DNA of 64,000 nt. Origin: Cotesia glomerata (taxonomy: Eukaryota > Arthropoda > Insecta > Hymenoptera > Braconidae). The notes beneath the pieces are model-generated. The model did no database searches and had not been told where the DNA came from. It saw nothing but the letters and a program-made list of their open reading frames with translations. This document shows, one piece after another, positions 24,301 to 33,225 of this stretch (position 1 is its first letter; each line of letters opens with the position of its first letter). The position numbers and the translations under genes are program-made. The stretch covers positions 8,060,001 through 8,124,000 of the forward strand of contig NC_058158.1 of the NCBI RefSeq assembly GCF_020080835.1, given 5' to 3'.

Positions 24301-26626
24301 GATCTGCGTCAAGTAGCAATGAAGAAAACTCATCAGATTCGGAAGACACTGGGCGTCATCCGGGCCCGGCAAAGAGAGCCAACAAAAAAATAGTTAAGAA
24401 AAATAATAAAAAACGGCCGCCTACAATAACTTACACCGATGCGCAGCTATCGGGACTTCTGAAAGACGTTATCGATAATGGTGAGTTAATTAATGCAATA
24501 ACGTGAAAATAGTTGTGATAAGTATTTTTTAATGACGGCGGTGGCAAAACTATACCGTAAGTTAATTTAAATGCACATTTAATTTACTGGGGAATGTTTG
24601 CGATCAGATATGAGGGAGTCTCTCGAGTGGATTAAGGAATCGCTCGAGGAGGCTTTAGAAGACCGAGATGAAGAAAGTGCCGATGGCATCCCACTAGTAC
24701 CGATAACGGATTATTCATCAGCTGCAATGGATTCACCAACTTTTATGCGATTTCTTCGTGCTTGCGGTATTGAACCACCCTCGAATGAACAGGAAGCTTA
24801 TTGGCGAATACCAGCCACAATGCTTTCATCCACAATACGTAAACGTTGCGATTTAATCGCAAAAGCCCTCGCTGGAGATTTTATCGAAGGTTTCATTTTT
24901 TTTTTTATTTTTTTAATGTGTTTTTATTTTAACGTTATTAGAAATGATATTTTATAAGGTAATTTTAATTTTATTTCATTTGTAATAAAAGTTTTTTAAT
25001 TTTTCTTTACTCAGAATCAGTTACAACTGAAAAAGATATAGTAGATAGTCTCAGCGAATCAGACGATGAAGATACTCAGCGCGATATCGATAAAATAAAA
25101 AATATGTTTAAGCAGAAATCGAAATTACAAAATAAGAAACAGATTGTCAAAAGTAAAGTTTTCAACTCGAGCAGTGATGAAGATTCTGAAGAATCTTCAT
25201 CTTTGATGAAAGAGAAATCTGTACTGGTTGATAAAGATAAAAAAATAGATAATGGTGGAAAGGAAGGAAGAGGACGTACAAATACATCAAAAGTACGGCA
25301 GGGAAAATTAAATTCAAGTCGAATTAAATCCATCGTAAATTCATCAGACTCGGAAATGGAAATTGAAACTACTAAAATTACTTCAGATAGTGGTAATTAT
25401 AAATTTTAATTAAATTATGAATTATTATTATTATTTTTAATATTTATTTTTTCTAAAGACTGGTTTATAATACTTTATAGATATTTTCTGACGTAAGTCA
25501 TTAAAATTTTCAGTTTATTGGCTATCCAATCTAATACAACAATTCTTTTCTCTAATTTTTCGTAATATTGTTAGCCTGTATTTCCCTCCAGACATAAACG
25601 ATTTATTCTCAATTCATATCTAAATTTGTCATTAAAGATAAATTTGACTGAAAACATAATTCGGACGGCCCAGACCAGGACTCGAAACCTAGTAATTCTG
25701 GACAGTGTCTCGGATAGCTTAACAGGTAGAGCCTTTGACACGTATCCAAAAGATCCAGGTTCGAGTCCTGGTCTGGGCCGTCCGAATTATTTTTTGTTGG
25801 ATTCTCTGAGCAAAAATAAATTCCAGTTACAAACTTTTAGTTTTATATTTTAGATATTTAGTTCTTAGAAATATTTATTTTAGAAAAATAACATATTTTC
25901 TTTTATTAGTTTTTAAATGTGAAAAACACAATTAAAGTACATTTGTGCAGCTAGAATAGGAAAGCCTGTATAGGCTTGATTTTATCACCTTAGGTACTTG
26001 AGTTGTACAAAGGACTCCTTATTTTACGTTGTACAGTACAACCAAATATTACGGTCTTAGTTAAGAAGAAAAACATGTGTTTTACTAAGGACAAAAAAAT
26101 AGATTTAACATTATAGTTAGTCTGCGACTAAACTCTGTCAAGTAACGACACCTCTCGATACGATTCCTTTTTAAAATAAAGATTCTATTTGAATCGCTCT
26201 ATGTGGATAATAATATTATTGTCTTTTCTCTTTATTTATTATTAATCCTATCCATAACTTCCAACAAAAAATTATTATATTAAACTGGATAGCCAATAAA
26301 CTCAAAATTTAATGACTTACGTCAGAAAATATCTATAAATTATTATTATTATTAACTTTTTTTTTTTAGAAGAATCCAAAAGAATTAGATCAGAAAACTC
26401 AGATTCAGAAGCTCCGATATTAAAAAAGCGCCGAGTTATTGACAGTGAAGATGATGAAGATAAAAAAGAAGAAGAAAGTGATTTTGATAAACTTTTAAAG
26501 TCGAGTGAGTCAAAACAAAGCCGTATAATCATCAGTGATAATGAGAGTGATGCTGATGAAATAAATCAACCAAGTGAGTCCAAACAATCTAGGAAAATTT
26601 TCAGTGATGACGATGATGAGGATTAG
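13209..26626 (+). CDS. timeout: Timeless homologue (timeout/TIM2 type), C-terminal 11 exons
   Basis: Timeless pairs with Tipin in the fork protection complex at replication forks; timeout is the insect orthologue of vertebrate TIMELESS. Exons: 13209-13268, 13383-13479, 13755-13953, 14101-14338, 15837-15937, 18662-18761, 18937-19083, 24262-24480, 24608-24889, 25015-25392, 26370-26626 (TAG stop); all GT-AG, phases join cleanly, about 691 residues. Exons 3-4 hold the conserved stretch with VNHYILKMFHRISWDCKMPA, then MELLFWKNTREA; exons 4-7 the GRGVWSEAEEDEL and helix-rich repeats; exon 9 (GIPLVPIT, EAYWRIPA) matches the PARP1-binding domain, which the Drosophila clock paralogue tim lacks. The tail is Ser/Asp/Glu-rich with KKRRVIDSEDDED. 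The N-terminal half is not visible: it must lie upstream beyond a very long intron or outside the window. Introns 4-7 are bloated by repeats, one of 5.2 kb. Confidence 0.93.
14610..15819 (-). mobile_element. Non-autonomous Helitron, copy 3, expanded body
   Basis: Left end is the complement of the CTAG terminus plus hairpin (CTAGCGACCTTGCAGTCAC), right end complement of TCTATATTATTAAGAG; A/T flanks. It lies in timeout intron 4 and ends 17 bp before the start of the next exon. The body has about four inverted-repeat modules (from about 14,730, 14,817, 15,068 and 15,380), the first truncated, and one with a 60-bp (TA)n loop at 15,175-15,237. Confidence 0.85.
15938..16807. other. timeout intron 5, left part
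   Basis: Non-coding intronic sequence after the exon ending at 15,937. The frames at 16,509-16,712 and 16,713-16,937 diverge from a short palindrome (TTCCACGTGGAA, which contains the CACGTG E-box) at 16,708-16,719 and have no other support. A (TTA)n run lies at about 16,787-16,811. Confidence 0.4.
16808..17116. repeat. Nested fold-back in timeout intron 5
   Basis: Outer arms: TTAAAGAGCATTTTTTATTG at about 16,808 and its complement ending about 17,116, including GTAAGCCAACTTTCCCGATCC. Near the centre is a second, 64-bp palindrome at 16,983-17,046 with AAGGTAAAAGCCCCAATA at one end and TATTGGGGCTTTTACCTTAA at the other. Both look like tiny TIR elements, one inside the other. Confidence 0.65.
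17160..18204. repeat. Dispersed 1-kb element with AACTTCCCGCTAA ends and (AC)n core
   Basis: Starts near GGAAAACGGTTGACCCTAAA, with AACTTCTCGCTAA at 17,192 and the inverted TTAGCGGGAAGTT near 18,204. Interior repeats sentences of the form CGATTTTCACG/CGATAACTC and GTTCAAAAGTTAT, then (AC)n at 17,940-18,026, (CATA)n at 18,026-18,065, then AGGGAAGCTTCCTGTGACCTT. A second copy is at 20,336-21,230 and a fragment at 10,262. Frames of poly(His-Thr) or poly(Cys-Val) here are microsatellite artefacts. Confidence 0.65.
18205..18312. repeat. (AAT)n/(ATT)n microsatellite with poly-T
   Basis: AATAAT repeats turning into ATTATT repeats and then a T run; directly abuts the end of the preceding dispersed element, a usual pattern for its 3' junction. 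Confidence 0.9.
19198..21813. mobile_element. CACTGAAAAAAAAGTATTTTG-TIR element, TG flanks
   Basis: Left end CACTGAAAAAAAAGTATTTT, right end AAAATACTATTTTTTCAGTG, with TG immediately outside both ends. Internal TGATTATCA/TGATAATCA motifs lie near both ends. It is inflated by a nested copy of the AACTTCCCGCTAA repeat (20,336-21,230), an (ATT)n tract at 21,318-21,375 and a partial tandem repeat at 21,440-21,545. Entirely within the 5.2-kb timeout intron. Confidence 0.6.
20336..21230. repeat. Second copy of the AACTTCCCGCTAA dispersed element
   Basis: Same order as the copy at 17,160: GGAAAACTGTTGACCCTAAA, AACTTCCCGCTAA, repeated GAGCTC-containing palindromes (TTTTGAGCTCTTCGAGCTCAAAA at 20,428), GTTATTCCAAAAAAACCACTT, an (AC)n(CG)n tract at 21,000-21,070 and AGGGAAGCTTCCTGTGACCTT. 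The right end is degraded (TTTTCTTATCTCATGG instead of TTAGCGGGAAGTT). Confidence 0.65.
21814..23305. other. timeout intron 7, remaining part
   Basis: No exon, RNA gene or repeat recognised between 21,814 and 23,305. A moderately GC-balanced patch at 21,880-22,320 has no coding support. Confidence 0.4.
23306..23872. repeat. Tandem repeat, about 141-bp unit, four copies
   Basis: Units start at ATTGCGTCAAAAAA near 23,309, 23,452, 23,591 and 23,732, so the period is 139-143 bp. Each unit is itself palindromic in character: GTTAAATATTTAACAC..., GTTAAATTAACAC and TTAACACAAAATTTT motifs alternate. Lies in timeout intron 7. Confidence 0.8.
25478..26335. mobile_element. TIR element almost filling a timeout intron
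   Basis: Ends GATATTTTCTGACGTAAGTC and ATTGGCTATCCA at left are repeated inverted at right (TGGATAGCCAAT, GACTTACGTCAGAAAATATC) giving TIRs of about 50 bp, with TA at both borders. It occupies about 860 of the 977 bp of the intron between 25,392 and 26,370. Carries a tRNA-like fold-back at 25,657-25,790. Confidence 0.75.
25657..25790 (+). pseudogene. tRNA-like sequence with inverted 3'-half (fold-back)
   Basis: From about 25,707 to 25,781 there is an A-box-like TAGCTTAACAGG, a perfect T-arm CCAGG-TTCGAGT-CCTGG (B box GGTTCGAGTCC) and a TCTGGGC acceptor-like strand, then TTTTTT shortly after. The anticodon arm does not form a normal 5-bp stem with 7-nt loop, so a working tRNA is unlikely. The T-arm/acceptor part (25,757-25,790) is also present inverted at 25,657-25,690, so the unit folds into a 34-bp hairpin. 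Confidence 0.6.
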
Positions 26627-27385
26627 ATTAGTTCCATTCTATTTATCTTTATAATTATAGTTGTAATTAATTTTACCGATAGTATTTATAAATCGATAAT
26701 TGAAATAATAATTATAGCTCGTTGAAGTGACATGAAAACAGAAATATAATTAAATGTCAGTTGAGTAAAAAAATTTATCTATAATCAGATAAATGTCCTG
26801 TTAAAAAATATGACACGTGTCCTTTTAAAAGAACGATATGTCACTCACAAAGCGCGACAATTTCCTCATTTCATTTAAACGTTAAAAATTAGTGCTTTTT
26901 TTACAGATTAAATATAATCGTACAGATTTAAACAACTCTTTTTTTTCTAGTTCATTTTTAATTAAAAACCTCTGACATTAATACTGACTTTTAAATTTAT
27001 ACCACGTTTTTAATAAAGATTGTATTAAACATTAATACCTACTTACACAAACTAGTACCTATTTACACAAAATCTGGCTTTAAACCGATAACCTACCAAC
27101 TATCTCCTAATAGTCAATTATAATAACTAACTATTGAAATATTTAACCAAGAGCTCAACGATAAGTACTTACTACTCCGAATATAGTTTCAATTTTACCT
27201 CTTGCTAGTAAGTAATTCATTTTCTATACCAATCATTCATAGGTCATATACCTATTTATAATGAGGAGTTTATATAAAATTCTACATTATGGAGCTTGAA
27301 TTTTTAATAAAATTTTTTTAATTTAGACAAAATATTTTATGTAATTTAAAAAAAAACCTGTCACATATTCTCAAGTTAAAAATAA
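26627..27385. other. timeout 3' flank, no further gene
   Basis: AT-rich sequence after the timeout stop. Likely 3' untranslated region at its start; an AATAAA occurs at about 27,012. No open frame or RNA gene recognised. Confidence 0.4.
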
Positions 27386-27558
27386 CTAGCAACATTATAA
27401 AATAAATAAAATTTTGCTTTATTAAATAATGACTTTTGTTAAATTGCACTGTAATTTTTTAACTATTGACGTTTTTAAAAATATAAGCTCATTCCGATGT
27501 TACACTCATCAATAGCTTTCATTTGAGTACCCACATGCATTTTGATATATTTTTCATT

Positions 27559-27651
<93 letters not shown>

Positions 27652-28205
27652 TGAAAAATTGATGTGAGTACTTAAATGAAAGGTCTTGATTAATGTAACA
27701 TCGGGATGTGCTTATATCTTTAAAAATGTCAATATTTCACACGATACAAGGTCATTTCTTAATTATTGACGTTTTTTAAGATATAAGCTCATCTCGATGT
27801 TACACTCATCAAGAGCTTTCATTTGAGTACCCACATGCATTTTGATATATTTTTCATACATACATATATATAATATATATAAATATATGAAAAATTGATG
27901 TGGACACTTAAATGAAAGGTCTTGATTAGTGTAACATCAGGATGAACTTATATCTTTAAAAATTTCAATAGTTCACGAGATACAAGGTCATTTCTTAATT
28001 ATATATCTAGAGATAACGCATTTTTTAATGCAGCCTAAATACTTATCATCATAAATTTACTATTGGTGAGAATGATATGAAATCATGAAAAGGCACAACT
28101 CAAGGTCAAAACTTTTCCAACGACACCAAATTTAACTATAAAAACCCTTTTTATTATATAAATACGCTGGCCACAAAATTTTGCTTATTCTCTTAATAAT
28201 ATAGA
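27386..28205 (-). mobile_element. Non-autonomous Helitron, copy 4
   Basis: CTAG terminus at left (minus orientation) and TCTATATTATTAAGAG start at right, A/T flanks. The terminal hairpin has been deleted in this copy (CTAGCAACATTATAAAATAAA). Two inverted-repeat modules; the first has a loop of about 85 bp of (TA)n at 27,558-27,643. Confidence 0.8.
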
Positions 28206-28626
28206 ATACCTCAATAAAATAACTAGCCATTACTCATTATTCACTGCAATTTAATTGTTTTTTTTTTTTTTTTTCATCTTTATTAAAATCCAATTGATTG
28301 TAATTTCATCCAAGTATTATATGAATTAAAAAATAATAACAGATCAATTAAATTCATTTTTATTTTTTTTTCTTCAAACATTTCGACGTTTTTATTACAC
28401 GCTATCAAATAATTAAAGACAAAAAATCAAAAAAAAAAAAAAGTGTCATTAAATAATTATTGAGTCATAATATTCTTCATACATATGTTCATATACAAAT
28501 AAAAAAATTTAATCTAATATCGTAGACAAACATTCGAATTAATTCATTAATTATCTACTCTGTCAAATAATTGATTTTATCATCATCATTATAGCGTGAA
28601 TAAATTTAATTTAATGAATACACTAA
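28206..28626. other. Intergenic / 3' flank of the minus-strand gene
   Basis: AT-rich spacer between a Helitron and the stop codon of the secreted-protein gene at 28,627. Likely contains that gene's 3' untranslated region. Nothing else recognised. Confidence 0.4.
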
Positions 28627-30525
28627 TTAATTAGTGAGCTCGTGTTTGTTGACGATTTCTTTAATTAAATTACCAACTTGGCATTGAGCGGTGCCACAGG
28701 CATCAGCTGACCGCCGTTTCCTAGTTCGTGTAATAAAATTAACCATATTGAATTTATCATCAAAGTGCTCTTCCTTCCTCTCCATTTTCTTATCAAAGCT
28801 GCGATCGATCGCATTGTCCATAGAGTTATCTATTTTATAAGGCCGGTCATCTTTTTTCTGCGGAGCCTCGACGGTTTTCGGGGTGACCAGTTGCCGATCG
28901 TGTTTTTCCGTGACTTGGTAATCCTCCTGCTCTGTCGACTGCTCAGGAAGATCGAAAGTTATTCTCACAGTCTTGATAACACCGTCGTACTCGACGGCCT
29001 CGACATTCAGTCCTTCGTCTCTGAAGTACTCGGCGAGCTCCTTGAGCGTGAACGGCTGATCCTCCGGATCCTTTATCGTCGCGTCGAGCTCTATTTCAAA
29101 AATAATATTATCTTTGTCTTGGGTTACTGTCATAATAATTCCTTCGGCTCGGAGAGCTCTCATCAGTTCCTCGATGTCTAATATTTCGTCGTAGTCTTCC
29201 CAGTCAGGGTCGAACTTAACTTCTATCACTGTTAATTCTTTTCCCTCATTCAATTTTTCTACCGTCGCTCCCCACTGTTCTATAAAGTCCCCGAAATCTT
29301 CGAGAGTGAATGGCTCATTACCTTCCGGGTCGGCTACCATAAATGTTCCTATCGAATCTACAATAAAATTTTTCATATAAATTACTTTATACATTAAAGA
29401 AAAAAAAATAAATTTTTTATTGATCAATTTTAACAATTTTTTTTTTTAGATAAATAAAATCAATTTTTAATAATCAATTTTAACAACTTTTTTTTTGATA
29501 AAAAAAAATCAATTATTTATTGATCAATTTAAAAAAATTTTTTATACAAATTTCCTTTTTTAGACAATAAAAAAATTAATTTTTTTAAGATCAATTTTAA
29601 CAAATTTTTTTTTTCATGAAAAAAAATCAATTTTTTATTGATCAATTTTAACAATTTTTTTTTTTTGATAAAACAAAATCAATTTTTTAATGATTTATTT
29701 TAACAAATTTTTCATACAAATTTTTTTTTTAAATAAAAAAAAATCAATTTTTTATTGATCAATTAAAAAAATTTTTTCCTTAGATAAAAAAAAAAGAAAT
29801 TTTTTATTGATAAATTTTCAAAAATTTTTTATACAAATTTCCTTTTTTAGATAATAAAAAAATCAATTTTTTAATGATCAATTTTAACAAATTTTTCATA
29901 CAATTTTTTTTAAATAAAAAAAAATCAATTTTTGATTAATTAAAAAAATTTTTTCTTCAGATAAAAAAAAAACAATTTTTTATTGATTAATTTAAAACAA
30001 TTTTTCATATAAATTATTTTATACACTAAAAAAATAAATCAATTTTTTATTGATTAATTAAAAAAATTTTTTCATACCAAATTTGGCAGATACTTTCTCC
30101 AGTGGTTTTTGATCAATCATTTTAGCTATTTCTTTTGTCTTCATATTTCTTACAGAATAAATATTGAATACATACACCACTTCTCCATTTTGATTGTCAT
30201 CTACCAAAAAATAAATTTATTAATACCACTTAAAATTTTTTTAGACAGTACACACTTTATTTATTTTCAACTAAAATTGAAGTAATTTTTTTCACCCAAA
30301 AAAAAATTATTAACTATCGTTAAATTCTCATAATAATTTTTAATTAAAAAAAAAAATAGTCTTTATCATTTTTTGCCATCAAATTTCTCAAGGAAGTAAT
30401 AAAAAGGTACCGTCTAAAAATATCCTTAATTGATAAAATAATTTACCCGAATTAATAGTCACTGGGGTTGCCCGTACGACGGAAATAACAAAGAGCAATC
30501 CTAATAAATAATTCGACTGAAACAT
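28627..30525 (-). CDS. Secreted protein with helix-strand repeats (310 aa), unrecognised family
   Basis: Three exons, all joins phase 1: 30525-30447 (signal peptide, MFQSNYLLGLLFVISVVRA), 30200-30078 and 29357-28627 (TAA). I chose the ATG at 30,525 because it starts a clean signal peptide; an in-frame ATG further up gives no better one. Residues about 73-203 carry three related units of roughly 35-45 residues: D-P-E-x-x-P-F-T-L-x-E-L, an amphipathic helix, a G, then two strands ending in I-x-F-D. A charged linker follows, then a furin-type site RTRKRR (about 278-283) and a short tail with two Cys (ACGTAQCQV). No catalytic motif. The next gene upstream is a paralogue. Secretion is well supported; function is unknown. 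Candidates are gland, venom or cuticle products. Confidence 0.85.
29397..30077. repeat. Degenerate tandem AT repeat filling an intron
   Basis: The intron between exons 2 and 3 of the 310-aa protein is made of about ten imperfect copies of a TTTTTTATTGATCAATTTTAACAA-like unit (unit about 60 bp). Low-complexity but clearly periodic. Confidence 0.65.
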
Positions 30526-30584
30526 AATGGTCGACAGAATAAAAAACGAATAAACGAGTTTTAATAAAGCAACTTTGAAATAGA

Positions 30585-30621
30585 TACTGTACACGAGAGG
30601 TATTGTGTTTGGACTTTTATA
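30585..30621 (-). promoter_or_regulatory. TATA box and initiator of the 310-aa secreted protein gene
   Basis: On the minus strand TATAAAAG (30,621-30,614) is followed about 32 nt later by an initiator-like ACAGTA (30,590-30,585), giving a 5' leader of about 65 nt before the chosen ATG. Same TATAAAAG as in the neighbouring paralogue. Confidence 0.6.
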
Positions 30622-31413
30622 TCATCACGATCATCAGTATAGACTCACTTGGCTCAGTAATAATTTGTCCTGACAACGTGATCCTGCAGTGCTATTATAT
30701 AATATCCGTTGTAATAATTTAACAATTGTTTCCAGCGATACATAGACATTATGTGTACAAAACAACTCACTCTTATTTAATAAATACACGTCTCGATATT
30801 TTTCGATTTACTCTTACTTACTGCAGACGATCTAAGCTCCGCGGTCTGCTGGTAAATTTTATTAAACGCCTACGATGATTCCGATTACTATTGCTCCGAT
30901 ATGATTAGTCTAAGTGCCGGAAATATCTGTGAAACACACGCAAACACTGAGTCATTTTACTAGGAGTAGTACTCCGTACCGTAGACAATGTACGCTTTGT
31001 TGCCGTACAAAAATATCTATTTAAATAATTACACAGTACTCTGTTTAGTTTTAATGTCCGCGTTCTTTTCCTTTCGTTTCTTCCTCTTTGTTTAGTTGTT
31101 TCGTCCCATCTACGAGTTTATGCAACTCGGACTCGGCTGTTTGTCGCTTAATTACATGACTAATATTGCATTTCAAGAGCAAGGTAAATTTGCTCCGTGA
31201 TTCACTCGGTTACTATTTATTTACTCTATAATTTCAAATTTAAAAAGGATCATAGCTATTTTTTTTTATTATTTTTTATCAAGACATCTAAGTAAATTTT
31301 TATTTACTTTCAAATTTTTTTATTCAAAGATATAAATTTACAGTTCATTTTATTTACTGCGTAATTAATAAACTTAATTAATAAGTCATTTTTATTTATC
31401 TTCACTGGTTTGT

Positions 31414-33191
31414 TCACCAACTTTGGGATGAGGATTGAGCCGACGCTTGACTGTAAGACCCATGGTTTCTACAAAGAAAAAAAAATAAATAATAACTCAA
31501 ATTTTAATTTATAGTATCACATTATTAAATTGATAATATAAGACAAAAAAAAATTTTTATCTTATCTTATGAGAAAAAAGTAAGCTTACCCGCCACCGCA
31601 GGTGTTGCATCCGTTATTTGGCTGTTGGTAATGCGGCTGAGGCTGGGGTCGGTACTGTGGCTGAGGCTGCGGTTGGTAATGCGGCTGTGGTTGATAATGC
31701 GGCTGAGGCGCCGGTTGATAATTCGGCTGTTGATAATGTTGTTGTGGTTGTTGTTGAACAATAACTAAAGGTATATAACCGACACCTGAAAATAAATCGT
31801 GTAAAAATAAATTAAAGAGTTTTTAAACGGAAAAAAAGGCCATTCGGCAGCTGAAATGGAAGTAGATTTCATAATGAATAGAAAAAAAACTACTGGGTTT
31901 GTATACAAAAAAAAATCCATTGAGAATAAGAATAATAAAAAAATATAAATAGATTTTTATGCACTGATAGAAGGATTTATTTGTATTAAATAAGATTTGT
32001 TAATAGTTAACAAATCATTTATTAGAGACCACTTTTTAGTATTAAATAAATATTTCTGAGTATTTAAAATGATTTGTTTGTATTTAATAAATCTGATATT
32101 CATTTATTGAATATTAATAAATCTTTTTAAATAATAAGAAATATTTGTTAAGGACTAACAAGTGGCTTCTAATAAATGATTTGTTAAATATTAACAAATC
32201 TTTTTAACTATAAACAAATCCTTCTATCAGTGTGAAATGCAAGAGTAAAATTTCATTAAAAACCTACAGATAAATAAATTATTTTAAGTTTAGGAGAATA
32301 AAATTCCATGAAAATTGAAGCTCGTTTAATATGCTTTAAATGCAATTTACAAAAATTCAAAAAGTTATTTTATTCGAAAGTTATTCCTGTTTAAAAATAT
32401 TCATTGGAAAAAATTAAAAAACTTCGCTCTATGTAAATTATATATCTATAGATATATACTGAGAAATTGAAATTATTGGAAAAAATTCAAATGATAGCGA
32501 ATTTTATTCAATGAATATTTTTAAACGGGGATACGCGAAAGAATCTGCCAAAATATGAATTTTGATAATTTTGATACTATGTAATTTCTGAACTACTTGA
32601 CCGATTTAGTTCATCTTTGAACTTAGCCTTGATATTCGTTTAGAAATTGAGTTTGGAAAAGATCCATTATGAATTAGAGACACTATCGTTCGGATAAGCC
32701 GCGTTATAATCGTATATACACTGAAAAAAAAAAGTATAAGTCCTATCGCAATGCGTTTAAGCGTATAACTTATACCCATGTTAAATACGCCATTTGTATA
32801 AGTACGTACGTATCGATACTGCCATTCTAATACGTCGTATCCCACAAAATTTGACAAATTTACTTTTTTTGAAAAATGGAATCATAACAATATTATGCAA
32901 GTCATATAAAAATTTTAAAGGTCAAATAGTTTAATAACTATTTTTAAATAAATATTTTCATCTGTCAAATCCCATTTAATCAATGTTAAAAATGAATCGT
33001 TTTTACCGTCTGCTGTAAAATTTTCTAAATGTGGGATACGACGTATTAGAATGGCAGTATCGACATATAAACTTTTGAACTAATGGTATTTTCTGAACCA
33101 GCTTGACAAACTGAGTCAGAAAATAGCTAAATTTTTCAAAAATTGCGTCATAAGGATAAATGCAATAGTTAAATTTCTATGAAATCTACTA

Positions 33192-33225
<34 letters not shown>

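Noticed and set aside
28765..29181. 138-codon plus-strand frame
   Set aside because: Antisense of the repeat-domain exon, Leu/Ile/Arg-rich shadow.
30526..30594. Upstream in-frame ATG of the 310-aa gene (MYSIYFK...)
   Set aside because: It lies almost on the inferred transcription start and would put a long extra segment before a clean signal peptide.
31567..31761. Minus-strand frame of Asn/Ile/Arg/Ser repeats
   Set aside because: Alternate frame of the HYQPQP exon; the exon phase from upstream and downstream fixes the other frame.
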